DNA of 37,502 bases from Mycoplasmatota bacterium. Its GTDB lineage: Bacteria; Bacillota_I; Bacilli_A; RF39; UBA660. Under the pieces are notes generated by a model, which saw only the letters and a program-made list of their open reading frames with translations, was not told the DNA's origin and made no database searches. The DNA is taken from NCBI GenBank assembly GCA_022774645.1, contig JALFKQ010000004.1, positions 1 through 37,502 of the forward strand. The letters are read 5' to 3'. Every line of letters starts with the position of its first letter. Within the stretch, counting starts at the first letter, position 1. Both the position numbers and the translations under genes were made by a program. Of this stretch, positions 13,934 through 22,069 are shown piece by piece.

Positions 13934-16372
13934 ATGAATAAAAGAGAGCTTAATTATCATACTAGAGAGGAAAAAGAGAAAATAAATAATATGTCAATGA
14001 CAGAAGTGATATATAAATTGACTGGAGAATCACCTAAAAGGATAAATAATAATAACCATGTTTTAGTATGTCCTATACATGGTAAGACTGGCAAAGGATA
14101 TAATGCAAGTATAAAAGGTGATAGGGTAATTTCTTGTTGGTCACAAGGCTGTTTCAGAGGCGATGGTGTATTTAGTTTCTTAGAAAAGTATTTAGTAGAA
14201 GTAGAAAGAATGAGTGATTTTATAGATAGATTTAAAAGAATAGATAGTTTGTTAGGAACAAATTTATATGTTCCTTTAGAAAAACAAAAAGAAAAGAAAA
14301 AGGAAGAAAATTTATTCACTAAAGAATTTTTTGTTAACAAATATTGTGCTGAAAAAGAAATTGAACAAGATCTGATGTTTGAATTACTAAGTGAAAAAAA
14401 CTCAATTTTAAATGCAGGAACTGGTTTAGGGAAAACTTATTTTTTAACACACTTTGCAAATTTTTTAACTGAGAACAGAATGGTTGATAAAGTGTTTTTT
14501 CTAACTCCTAGAAGAAGTTTAGTAGAAGAAATTGCTGAAAAATATAAATCTTTAAACTTTGTTTCATTTATGGGAAATGATGATTATTTACCAGAAGAAA
14601 GAAATATAGTTGCAACCACTCATAAAGCTCATAGAATTAATGCAAGCATAGAAATGCCAGTATTATATTTAAATGATGAAGAAGAAATTCACTATATAAC
14701 AGAAGATTTAAATTATGCAGTTATTATTGATGAATGCCATTTATTGCATACTTCCAGAAATATTGTAGGAAATATAGATGAAATAAACAGGTTAATACAA
14801 AATAGTAGTTATACTATATTTACAAGCGCTAATACAAATCATTTTTATAAAGCTTGCAAAGAAGAATATAATATTAAAAACTATATATCTATAAAAAGAA
14901 AAAACCGTTTATACAATTTAGAGAAATTAGAAATATTAAGAGTAGAAGGGAAAGAACGTGATTTAATAGAAGTAGCTAAAAATATATTATTAAACAATCC
15001 TTCTAAAAAAACCTTAATAATAAATAATAATATAACTCAAAACAACGAATTAGCCGAAGGATTAAGAGCAGTTGGAATAAACGCTGAAAGTATTAATAGT
15101 AAAAATAAAGAAGATAATCCTGCATATGATGAAATAATTAAAAATTCATTTTTAAAGAATGAAGTAACGATTTGTACATCTATAATAGATACTGGGATAA
15201 ATATACAAAATAACAACGTTAGGATTATAATTATTGCTCCAAGAAGTCAATTTGATGATATATCTATAATTCAAGGTTTTGCTAGGGTTAGAACATTAGA
15301 AGGAAATATTGGTATATTAATAACTAATGCTAATAAAAAAGTAAATAAAATGCTTTATGATTTTGATAAATTAAAAGAATTAAACAAAGAAGAAGTTGAA
15401 AAAATTGCTTTAACTTTTAATGAGCATATGTTTGATTTTTATACTTCAGAAAGTTACGAAGAATATAAAGCAGTATGGAACATCTGTAAAGAGAATGATT
15501 TATATACTAAAAGAAAAAGTGTATTAAAAATAGATGGAGGTGAGTTAAATTCTAGTCCATTATTAAAAGTGAATAAAGTAATGCTTTATGAAGCAACAAG
15601 AAAAGAATTTTTATTACTTAACCATTTTAATGATGATTTTATTTTAGATTGCCTTAAAGATGTAAATGCTAAAGAAGTTGAAATAAGAAAAGAAAAAATA
15701 TCTGTTAAGAAAGAAAAAGAAACCAAAGAAAAACCTCTTACAATAAATGAATCTATAAAAAACATAATTAAAAGCGATATAGCTTTAGAAGGTCTTATAG
15801 AGGCTTGTAAGAAGAATTATAAAGTCAAGGATATAATTATACTAGAAGATATTGCAAAATTGGATATGAAGCTTGCTACCGACATTAAAAAGGCTATTAA
15901 AACTTTTATCGATTATAAAGATTTGGAAAAGATAGAAATAGATGAATTAAAACTTGCTAAAAAAGTTTTAGAATCTTTCATTGCAGAGAGTGATAGTGAA
16001 ACAAAAAATAAATTAAAAAAAATTAAATGGTTATTATATAACAATGTTTATAAAGTAGGAAAGAAATATGTGAAAGATGAATTTAAAGGGATAGGAGACA
16101 CAATTTATTCTTTAATAAGAGAAATATTCGATTATTCTTTTAGAAAAAACAGAAAGATAACAGATGAAGATCTAAATGTTGCGGTAGAAGAATATTGTAA
16201 AACAAAAGGTTATGAAGTTACCAGTCAGGGAATAGGAAGGTTTACAGATGATAAAAAATTTAAAAAGATAAGTTCTAAGATACTAAACAGGTATTTAGAA
16301 GATGTAAAAGTAAGTATAGAAGATATTTATAATATCAAAAACAATAAAATAGTTGGTTTGAAAAAATATTAG
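13934..16372 (+). CDS. Primase-type zinc finger fused to SF2 helicase, replication initiator candidate, 812 aa
   Basis: Residues 46-73 hold CPIHG ... SCWSQGC, a Cys-x2-His ... Cys-x4-Cys finger like the DnaG/T7 primase zinc domain. An SF2 helicase follows: Walker A GTGLGKT (162-168), DECH box (266-269), FTSAN motif III (296-300), TSIIDTGINI motif V (415-424) and QGFARVR motif VI (447-453). The last 300 residues are Lys/Glu-rich and helical and not recognised. No TOPRIM or AEP primase catalytic core is seen. The architecture recalls viral origin-binding helicases; opening the origin and handing it to host enzymes is a reasonable role, since no DNA polymerase is present in the window. It is the first gene after repeat R2. 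An ATG five bases upstream (13929) stops at once, so 13934 is used. Confidence 0.82.
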   Translation: MNKRELNYHTREEKEKINNMSMTEVIYKLTGESPKRINNNNHVLVCPIHGKTGKGYNASIKGDRVISCWSQGCFRGDGVFSFLEKYLVEVERMSDFIDRFKRIDSLLGTNLYVPLEKQKEKKKEENLFTKEFFVNKYCAEKEIEQDLMFELLSEKNSILNAGTGLGKTYFLTHFANFLTENRMVDKVFFLTPRRSLVEEIAEKYKSLNFVSFMGNDDYLPEERNIVATTHKAHRINASIEMPVLYLNDEEEIHYITEDLNYAVIIDECHLLHTSRNIVGNIDEINRLIQNSSYTIFTSANTNHFYKACKEEYNIKNYISIKRKNRLYNLEKLEILRVEGKERDLIEVAKNILLNNPSKKTLIINNNITQNNELAEGLRAVGINAESINSKNKEDNPAYDEIIKNSFLKNEVTICTSIIDTGINIQNNNVRIIIIAPRSQFDDISIIQGFARVRTLEGNIGILITNANKKVNKMLYDFDKLKELNKEEVEKIALTFNEHMFDFYTSESYEEYKAVWNICKENDLYTKRKSVLKIDGGELNSSPLLKVNKVMLYEATRKEFLLLNHFNDDFILDCLKDVNAKEVEIRKEKISVKKEKETKEKPLTINESIKNIIKSDIALEGLIEACKKNYKVKDIIILEDIAKLDMKLATDIKKAIKTFIDYKDLEKIEIDELKLAKKVLESFIAESDSETKNKLKKIKWLLYNNVYKVGKKYVKDEFKGIGDTIYSLIREIFDYSFRKNRKITDEDLNVAVEEYCKTKGYEVTSQGIGRFTDDKKFKKISSKILNRYLEDVKVSIEDIYNIKNNKIVGLKKY

Positions 16373-16412
16373 TAATATTTACAAAACTTACTGTATATAA
16401 TATAATATAAAA
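16370..16412 (+). promoter_or_regulatory. Type A promoter at end of helicase gene
   Basis: TAGTAATATTTACAAAAC, TTACTG, then TATATAATATAATATAAAAG; the -10 TATAAT is at 16396-16401. It begins in the stop codon of the helicase gene. No convincing gene follows before the next promoter: only a 17-codon GTG frame at about 16424 lacking a ribosome site. Confidence 0.7.
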
Positions 16413-16469
16413 GAAAAACCAAAGTGAAAAAAGAAATTTACAATAAAATTAAAAAAAATAATTTAAATA

Positions 16470-16512
16470 GGTTCTAAAAAATAACTACTCGCATATAATA
16501 TAATATAAAAGA
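16470..16512 (+). promoter_or_regulatory. Second type A promoter, upstream of kinase-like gene
   Basis: GCATATAATATAATATAAAAG with TATAAT at 16494-16499; the upstream half (TTCTAAAAAATAACTAC) is more diverged from the family. Ribosome site AAAGAAAGGA and ATG at 16530 follow. Confidence 0.7.
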
Positions 16513-16529
16513 TAAAGAAAGGAATAAAA

Positions 16530-17018
16530 ATGATGTTAAAAATATTAAGCGATGAAATGGTAAAAGAAATAATTAAATATGGTGAATACTTAGACGAAGG
16601 GGTAACAAGAAAGGTGGTAATGTATAAAGATAGAATCTTTAAAATAGAAATAGAAGAAAATGGTTGTAACGAAAAAGAAGTTTGGCTTTATAGAAATTAT
16701 GGGGAAGAATTTAATTTCCTGAATAAAATTTATTCTTTTAGTGAAGATTATAAAGTGATAGAAGTTGAAAAGTTAGACTGTGAAAAGATTGTTGTTGCTG
16801 TAGAAGAATATCAATACGAAAATAAGTACGAACTTCCAATTTATATGGAAGAAGCGATTGACTTATTTCCTTGGATAAAAGACACTATAGATTTTGAAAT
16901 AAGCTTAGTCACAGACTTTATACAAATGAATGATTTAGACCCAACAGAAGTACTTCTACCTTTTCAGTGGGGGATAGATAAAAATGGTTGTTTAAAACTT
17001 ACAGATTATGCAAATTAA
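16530..17018 (+). CDS. Small protein-kinase-like (possible pseudokinase) protein, 162 aa
   Basis: Elements of a kinase fold can be read in order: GVTRKVVMYKDRIFKIEIE (about 24-42) resembles a glycine loop and the beta-3 strand with Lys40; NEKEVWLYRNY (about 48-58) resembles helix C with its Glu; and WGIDKNGCLKLTDYA (about 147-161) resembles the strand pair ending in the DFG-like TDYA. The catalytic HRD loop and the C lobe are missing or very short, so it is unlikely to be a normal kinase. Small proteins of this kind occur in phages without known function. It stands alone behind its own type A promoter. The assignment is by eye only. Confidence 0.6.
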   Translation: MMLKILSDEMVKEIIKYGEYLDEGVTRKVVMYKDRIFKIEIEENGCNEKEVWLYRNYGEEFNFLNKIYSFSEDYKVIEVEKLDCEKIVVAVEEYQYENKYELPIYMEEAIDLFPWIKDTIDFEISLVTDFIQMNDLDPTEVLLPFQWGIDKNGCLKLTDYAN

Positions 17019-17021
17019 GTG

Positions 17022-17050
17022 TTGAGTTTCAAATTAAAATGTGGTATAAT
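17022..17050 (+). promoter_or_regulatory. Promoter of phosphoesterase/recombination operon
   Basis: TTGAGT (17022-17027), 17-base spacer containing GTTTCAA, TATAAT (17045-17050). GTTTCAA is the reverse complement of the TTGAAAC element found in type A promoters. Confidence 0.75.
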
Positions 17051-17080
17051 TATAAATAAATTCAAAAAGGAGTAGATTAT

Positions 17081-18016
17081 ATGTTAGAAGTAATTTTAAA
17101 TGGTAAGAAAATTGGTTTAAAAAAGGCGTGCGATAAAATAGGGGTTAAATATTCAACAATGTATCAAAGAATGAAAATGAAGAATATAAGTTTTGAAGAG
17201 GCTTTATCTTATGATGGTATATTATTATCTGATTATGAAACAAATAAGAAAATAAAAGAAGATAACAAGATTAAGAAATTTAAAAAGAAAACTAAAAAAG
17301 TGATGATTCTGAATGATATCCATATTCCTTATCAATTAGATGACTTGATAGATAGAATTAAAGAATATTACAATGATGAAATTGATGATATTATATTAGG
17401 AGGGGATATAATAGATTGTGAAGGTCTTTCAACTTTCGGAAAAAAACACAAAGTTAAATTGAATAGAGAATTAGAAATAGCAGAAGAATTTTTAAATGAA
17501 TTAAAAGAGGAATTTAAGCCTGATAATATTTATTATATTGGTGGTAATCATGATAAATATAGATATGAAAGAGTTGTAGAGAATTTAAAAGAAAAAGATT
17601 TGTATTGTTTGCTACCTGATAGTCTTATAGTAGAAATGAGTGAAAGAGTTGAAGGAGTAACCCCTATAGACCATTGGTATGGAAAATTATACGATAATCT
17701 AATAGTATGTCACCCTAAGAATTTTTCAAATGTTCCTAGCAAAGTAGCTGAACAATGTGCAGAATACTTCTGTAACAGAGGGGTAGCAGAAAAAGGTGAC
17801 GTAATAATATTAGGCCATACACATAAATTTAGCCAAATAATAGCGACAAGAAGAAATAATATGTTAGTTGTAGAAAATGGTTGTTTATGTAAGGCTATGG
17901 ATTATGCTGATACAGGAAAATTGAGCTATGGAGAACAAATAAATTGTTTTACTATATTAGAATTTGAAGAAGGTAAGAAAATAAACTACAATAATATAAA
18001 AACTTATTTTATTTAG
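17081..18016 (+). CDS. Calcineurin-like metallophosphoesterase with N-terminal DNA-binding-like segment, 311 aa
   Basis: The metal-binding motifs are complete: NDIH (Asp79, His81), GGDIID (Asp109), GGNHDKYR (Asn156, His157), a later VCHP, and GHTH. This is the MRE11/SbcD-to-Pphosphatase fold and would cleave phosphate esters, possibly DNA ends. Residues 1-60 (ILNGKKIGLKKACDKIGVK, then YSTMYQRMKMKNISF) resemble a small helix-turn-helix rather than the phosphoesterase. It opens an operon with the Rad52-like and ERCC4 genes, which suggests a DNA-processing role rather than general phosphatase. Its site is AAAAAGGAGTAG. The substrate cannot be read from sequence. Confidence 0.85.
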   Translation: MLEVILNGKKIGLKKACDKIGVKYSTMYQRMKMKNISFEEALSYDGILLSDYETNKKIKEDNKIKKFKKKTKKVMILNDIHIPYQLDDLIDRIKEYYNDEIDDIILGGDIIDCEGLSTFGKKHKVKLNRELEIAEEFLNELKEEFKPDNIYYIGGNHDKYRYERVVENLKEKDLYCLLPDSLIVEMSERVEGVTPIDHWYGKLYDNLIVCHPKNFSNVPSKVAEQCAEYFCNRGVAEKGDVIILGHTHKFSQIIATRRNNMLVVENGCLCKAMDYADTGKLSYGEQINCFTILEFEEGKKINYNNIKTYFI

Positions 18017-18028
18017 GAGGAAGTAAAA

Positions 18029-18721
18029 ATGTTAAAATTTAGAGAGTTGAAAGCAAGTGAAATTGAAGTGAGAATACAATCAATAACTGAAAAGGGGGTG
18101 ATATTATTGCTTTATAAAAATGCAAGAGTAGATATGGATTTGCTAGACGAAACGGTAGGAAATATGAATTGGGAAAGAAAACATGAGATTATAGATGGTA
18201 AGCTTTATTGCACAGTAAGTATTTATGATGAAAGAACTAATAGGTGGGTATCTAAGCAAGATGTAGGGACAGAAAGCAATACTGAGAAAGAAAAAGGCCA
18301 AGCAAGTGATAGTTTTAAAAGAGCTTGTGTAAATTGGGGAATAGGAAGGGAATTATACACTTCCCCATTCATTTTTGTAGGAAGTAATAAAGTTAAAATA
18401 GATAACAAAAAGTGTTATGAAAAGTTTTTGGTAAAAGAAATAGGTTATGATGAAAATAGAAGAATAAATAAATTAGTCATAATTAATAATAAAAAGAAAG
18501 AAGTATTTTCATATACCGCTGAAGATAAAAGTATTTCTAGCGAACCAACTAATAAAAAAGAAGAGTTAACAATTGAAAATATTTATGAACTTGGTAATAA
18601 AGTAGGATACGATCCTAAACAAATTGTTAATATGATTTTAAGAAAATTCAGCAAAGAACCTAATAAATTGAATCAAAGTGAACTAAAACAAATATATAAT
18701 GGTTTAAAATCAAAACTCTAA
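18029..18721 (+). CDS. Rad52/Sak-like single-strand annealing protein, 230 aa
   Basis: Residues about 1-135 match the Rad52/Rad22-type phage annealing proteins: ITEKGVILLLYKNARVDM, NWERKHEIIDGKLYCTVSI, and especially EKGQASDSFKRACVNWGIG and RELYTSP. These bind single-stranded DNA in rings and pair complementary strands during recombination-dependent replication. The C-terminal 60 residues (ENIYELGNKVGYDPK and after) form a small helical domain, possibly for contact with SSB or another partner. It lies between the phosphoesterase and the ERCC4 nuclease, the usual recombination set. Ribosome site AGGAGGAAG. Confidence 0.8.
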   Translation: MLKFRELKASEIEVRIQSITEKGVILLLYKNARVDMDLLDETVGNMNWERKHEIIDGKLYCTVSIYDERTNRWVSKQDVGTESNTEKEKGQASDSFKRACVNWGIGRELYTSPFIFVGSNKVKIDNKKCYEKFLVKEIGYDENRRINKLVIINNKKKEVFSYTAEDKSISSEPTNKKEELTIENIYELGNKVGYDPKQIVNMILRKFSKEPNKLNQSELKQIYNGLKSKL

Positions 18722-18736
18722 AAAAGGGGGGTAATT

Positions 18737-19294
18737 ATGAGGTATAGATTTACAGATAGAGAAATAAAAGAATTGTTAAAAAATCTTACAATATTAATAG
18801 ATACTAGAGAACAAAAGAGCCATGTTAAGTCATGGCTTGACTCTAATAAAATTAAAAACAAAAGTCAAAAGTTAGATTATGGTGATTACAGTTGTTTTAT
18901 ACCTCCAGTAGAAGGGATAACCACCAAACCTATCTACTTCGACAGGGATATTGTGATTGAAAGAAAAAAAGATATTGATGAATTAGTTAATAATTTAAAA
19001 GATAATGCAAGTAGAATAAAATCTGAATTTGCACATCTTAATAAATATAAAACCAAGTATTATATATTTTTAGAAGATTATCTATTCGATAAACATTTAG
19101 AAAATGGAAACTATAGAAGTCAATATAAGAGTAGTACATTACAAGCCAGACTAATATCGTTACAATGTGAGTACGACACCATTATACGCCCTATTAACAA
19201 AGAATACATCGCTAAAAACATTTACTTATATCTTTATTATGAAGCAAGAAATATTTTAAAAAAATCAGGATTAAGAGAGGAAGAAATAAGATGA
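18737..19294 (+). CDS. ERCC4/XPF-type nuclease, 185 aa
   Basis: Structure-selective DNA nuclease. The active-site pattern is present: ILIDTREQ (residues 19-26), DYGDYS (47-52) and IVIERKKDIDEL (72-83), matching the XPF/ERCC4 motif with D...GDY...ERK. The C-terminal half is helical. The protein lacks helicase and helix-hairpin-helix domains and is the short phage form. It probably trims branched recombination products made by the annealing protein next door. Site AAAAGGGGGG; the end overlaps the next gene by four bases (ATGA). Confidence 0.85.
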   Translation: MRYRFTDREIKELLKNLTILIDTREQKSHVKSWLDSNKIKNKSQKLDYGDYSCFIPPVEGITTKPIYFDRDIVIERKKDIDELVNNLKDNASRIKSEFAHLNKYKTKYYIFLEDYLFDKHLENGNYRSQYKSSTLQARLISLQCEYDTIIRPINKEYIAKNIYLYLYYEARNILKKSGLREEEIR

Positions 19295-19503
19295 TTATTG
19301 GTGATATGGAATTTAAAGACAAACCTAAATTTGAATGGAAATTACTTCAAAGTTATCCATGGAAAGTTCAGAAAAAGGACAGAGAACAGTTATTTGCTAT
19401 CGATTACCTGGTAGAAGAAACTGGTTCATGTAGAATGATTGGTCAAAATGGATATGAGGTTTCTACTAATATTCGTTTCTTTAAAAAAATAAATTTAGAG
19501 TAA
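19291..19503 (+). CDS. Small protein coupled to ERCC4 nuclease gene, 70 aa
   Basis: Starts in the ATGA overlap with the nuclease gene, so its translation is coupled; AGAGGAAG lies upstream. Residues such as FEWKLLQSYPWKVQKKD and DYLVEETGSCRMI suggest a small beta fold with aromatic and basic residues. No family is recognised. A role as nuclease partner or DNA-binding accessory is only inferred from coupling. Confidence 0.65.
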   Translation: MIIGDMEFKDKPKFEWKLLQSYPWKVQKKDREQLFAIDYLVEETGSCRMIGQNGYEVSTNIRFFKKINLE

Positions 19504-19540
19504 TATTTTCTAAAGTATTTGCATATAATATAATAAAAGA
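19503..19540 (+). promoter_or_regulatory. Type A promoter before guanylate kinase
   Basis: TAATATTTTCTAAAG, then TATTTGCATATAATATAATAAAAG with the -10 TATAAT at 19524-19529. It starts in the stop codon of the preceding gene, like the other members. Ribosome site TTAAGGAGAA follows. Confidence 0.7.
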
Positions 19541-19559
19541 ATTTAAGGAGAAATGTATT

Positions 19560-20144
19560 ATGAAATTAATATTATTAATAGGTTGTATGGCAAGTGGTAA
19601 AGATACAATATTGAAAGAAATGATTAATGAAGGTTATGCTGAACCAATAATTTCTCATACTAGTAGACCTATGAGAAAAGGAGAAAAAGAAGGTATTGAA
19701 TATCATTTTGTATCTGCAGAAGAAATGTTAAAAATGAAAGAAAATAACGAATTTATTGAATTTAAGAGTTATAAAGTATCAAATAATGAAAAATGGTATT
19801 ATGGAGTAAATAAAAATAGTCTTGAAAAAGGATTATCAAAGAATTATATATTAATTGTAGATATATCAGGAATGAGACAAATTAAAGAATATTTTAAAGA
19901 TGATAAAAATATGGAAATAACAACTATTTTCTTAGATGTGGATAAAGAAACGCGAAGAAAAAGAGCTATAATGAGAGACGATATGACTTTAGAAAAAGTA
20001 AAAGAAATAGAAAGAAGATTAGAGGCTGATGATAAAGAAGTTTATCCTTTTAAAGAAGAATGTGATTTAATCTTACAAAATACAAATGAAGAAGACTTTA
20101 ATTATTCATGTATGAAGTTAGCTTTTATATTAGCAGATTTTTAA
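19560..20144 (+). CDS. Guanylate kinase-like nucleotide kinase, 194 aa
   Basis: Would phosphorylate (d)GMP to (d)GDP, feeding dGTP synthesis. The P-loop GCMASGKDT is at residues 8-16, the GMP-binding segment SHTSRPMRKGEKEGIEYHF follows at about 34-53 and a basic lid KETRRKRAIMRDD lies at about 125-138. Order and length fit guanylate kinases. Phage copies often serve nucleotide supply during replication; a change to monophosphate specificity of an unusual base is also possible. Single-gene unit between a type A promoter and a terminator. Confidence 0.82.
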   Translation: MKLILLIGCMASGKDTILKEMINEGYAEPIISHTSRPMRKGEKEGIEYHFVSAEEMLKMKENNEFIEFKSYKVSNNEKWYYGVNKNSLEKGLSKNYILIVDISGMRQIKEYFKDDKNMEITTIFLDVDKETRRKRAIMRDDMTLEKVKEIERRLEADDKEVYPFKEECDLILQNTNEEDFNYSCMKLAFILADF

Positions 20145-20147
20145 TAA

Positions 20148-20179
20148 TAAAAGAGGGGATTGAAATTCCTCTCTTTTTT
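20148..20179 (+). terminator. Terminator after guanylate kinase
   Basis: AGAGG (20152-20156) pairs with CCTCT (20168-20172), with GGAT/ATT pairing extending the stem, then TTTTTT. Confidence 0.8.
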
Positions 20180-20210
20180 GTATGATTTATTTTTATAATG
20201 TTGATAAAAG

Positions 20211-20239
20211 TTTTCAAAAGATAGATGTTGTGCTATAAT
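20211..20239 (+). promoter_or_regulatory. Promoter of the packaging operon
   Basis: TTTTCA (20211-20216), 17 bases, TATAAT (20234-20239) preceded by TGC, an extended -10. Ribosome site AAAGGGGTG lies before the ATG at 20273. Confidence 0.65.
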
Positions 20240-20272
20240 TAAATTATGAAACTAATTAAAGGGGTGTTTTTT

Positions 20273-20668
20273 ATGGCTAGACCAAAAATTTATTCAGATG
20301 AAGATTATGAATTATTTGAAAAACAAGTGTTAGACTATATAAAATTATGTGAGGAAAATGAAGAACCAATAACAATAAGTGGATTAGCGGTATATATGAG
20401 GATCGGAAGAACTACATTATGGAGGTATGCTGAAAGAGACAAATTTAAAGATTTAATTGATTTTTTTAAAGAAAGAGTTGTAATGTGCTTAGAAAATGAA
20501 ACTTTAAAAGGCAATCTGAATCCTACTATGGCAATATTTTCATTAAAAAATAACTTTGGTTGGACTGATAAAGTTCAATCTGTAAATGAAAATAAAAATA
20601 CAAACGCTAATATAGACTGTAGTAAATTAACAGACGAACAAATTGACAAAATTTTAAAAGGAGAATAA
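20273..20668 (+). CDS. terS: Terminase small subunit, 131 aa
   Basis: Recognises phage DNA and delivers it to the large terminase. Residues 1-75 form a DNA-binding domain: YELFEKQVLDYIKLC, then ITISGLAVYMRIGRTTLWRYA (helix-turn-helix), then FKDLIDFFKERV. The oligomerisation part TMAIFSLKNNFGWTDK is characteristic of small terminases. The end (SKLTDEQIDKILKGE) probably contacts the large subunit. The start at 20273 is chosen for the AAAGGGG site eight bases before it; an upstream ATG at 20246 would add nine hydrophobic residues and has no ribosome site. Confidence 0.85.
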   Translation: MARPKIYSDEDYELFEKQVLDYIKLCEENEEPITISGLAVYMRIGRTTLWRYAERDKFKDLIDFFKERVVMCLENETLKGNLNPTMAIFSLKNNFGWTDKVQSVNENKNTNANIDCSKLTDEQIDKILKGE

Positions 20669-20672
20669 AGAT

Positions 20673-22061
20673 ATGAATAGGGAAGAGTTAATAAAATGTG
20701 CAAAGTTTGAAAAATGCAGAAGAAACTTTTGGTTTTATTGTAAAACTTTATCCCCTAAATTTTATAGTGAAGATAAGATTTATTTAAAGAAATTGTGCAA
20801 TGAATTACAAGAGTTTTATGAAGATGATACAGAATTTTTGAGTATTAATTTACCACCGAGACATGGAAAAAGTTATACTGCAATGCTTTTTACTAGTTGG
20901 ATATTTGGTAAAAATATAAATGAAAAAATAATGACAGCGTCTTATAACCAGGATTTGTCAAGAAATTTTTCTAAAAGTGTTAGGGATATGATAGCTACTG
21001 AAAAAATAGACTCAAAAAGGATAGTTTACAATGATGTATTTCCTAAAACTTTAATTAAATATGGTGACGCTCAAGCGGATAGATGGAGTTTAGAAGGTTC
21101 ATCGTGTGCTAATTATCTTGCAACCTCTCCTAATGGTTCAGCAACCGGTTTTGGTTGTACTGTAATGATAATAGATGATTTGATTAAAAATGCCTATGAA
21201 GCTAGAAATATTAAAATATTAAATAATCATTGGGAATGGTTTACTAATACTATGTTATCTAGAAGGGAAGGTAAAAGGAAAGTTATCCTTATTATGACCA
21301 GATGGAGCGATAAAGATTTAAGCGGTAGAGCAATAAAACATTTTATAGATTTAGGCGTAAAGATGAAAGTAGTTAAAATGAGTGCAGAACAAGAAGACGG
21401 AACAATGCTTTGCGATGATGTATTAGACAAAAAGACTTGTGAAAATCTTAAATACACTCTAGGTGAAGATATATTTGAAGCCAATTATAATCAAAGAACA
21501 ATTGATAAAAAAGGTTGCTTGTATAATTCATTCTTAACTTACAATAACTTACCAACTGAAATAGAATCTATTAATAATTATACAGATACAGCTGACACTG
21601 GTTCAGATTATTTATGTAGTATCACATATGCAGTCTCTAAAGGAAAATATTACGTACTAAATGTAATTTACACAAAAGAACCAATGGAAGTTACAGAAGA
21701 ATTAATAGCAAAAGAATTACTAAACAATAAAGTGAATAGATGGTACGTGGAAAGTAATAATGGAGGAAGAGGATTCGGTAGAAATGTAATGAGAATAACA
21801 AAAGAATTAGGAAATAGAAGAACTATTATTAAGCCGTTTACTCAAACTAAAAATAAGGTTGCTAGGATATTAACAGGAAGTACTGAGGTTATGAATTGTA
21901 TTGTTTATCCTGATGATTGGAAAAGAAAATTTCCTAAATTTTATACAGATGTAACAGAGTATCAAAGAGAGGGTGAGAATTTGCACGATGATAGTGTCGA
22001 CGTATTAACAGGAATAATTGAAAAGGAAACCTCTTCTAAAGGTTGGGGTTGGAATGTTTAG
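20673..22061 (+). CDS. terL: Terminase large subunit, 462 aa
   Basis: DNA-packaging motor ATPase and nuclease. Walker A is PPRHGKS (61-67), Walker B with catalytic acid is VMIIDDL (164-170), motif III-like ILIMTRW is at about 205-211, and the RNase H-like nuclease has YTDTADTG (303-310) and a C-terminal DDSVDVLTG. Length is typical. It begins five bases after the small subunit, whose end carries its AAGGAGAAT site, and ends just before the portal site AGGAGG. All key residues are visible. Confidence 0.93.
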   Translation: MNREELIKCAKFEKCRRNFWFYCKTLSPKFYSEDKIYLKKLCNELQEFYEDDTEFLSINLPPRHGKSYTAMLFTSWIFGKNINEKIMTASYNQDLSRNFSKSVRDMIATEKIDSKRIVYNDVFPKTLIKYGDAQADRWSLEGSSCANYLATSPNGSATGFGCTVMIIDDLIKNAYEARNIKILNNHWEWFTNTMLSRREGKRKVILIMTRWSDKDLSGRAIKHFIDLGVKMKVVKMSAEQEDGTMLCDDVLDKKTCENLKYTLGEDIFEANYNQRTIDKKGCLYNSFLTYNNLPTEIESINNYTDTADTGSDYLCSITYAVSKGKYYVLNVIYTKEPMEVTEELIAKELLNNKVNRWYVESNNGGRGFGRNVMRITKELGNRRTIIKPFTQTKNKVARILTGSTEVMNCIVYPDDWKRKFPKFYTDVTEYQREGENLHDDSVDVLTGIIEKETSSKGWGWNV

Positions 22062-22069
22062 GAGGTATC

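Noticed and set aside
13957-14340. Minus-strand ORF opposite the helicase start
   Set aside because: Shadow of a Lys/Glu-rich region without start signals.
16424-16477. 17-codon GTG ORF between two promoters
   Set aside because: No ribosome site and low-complexity Lys/Asn sequence; not convincing as a gene.
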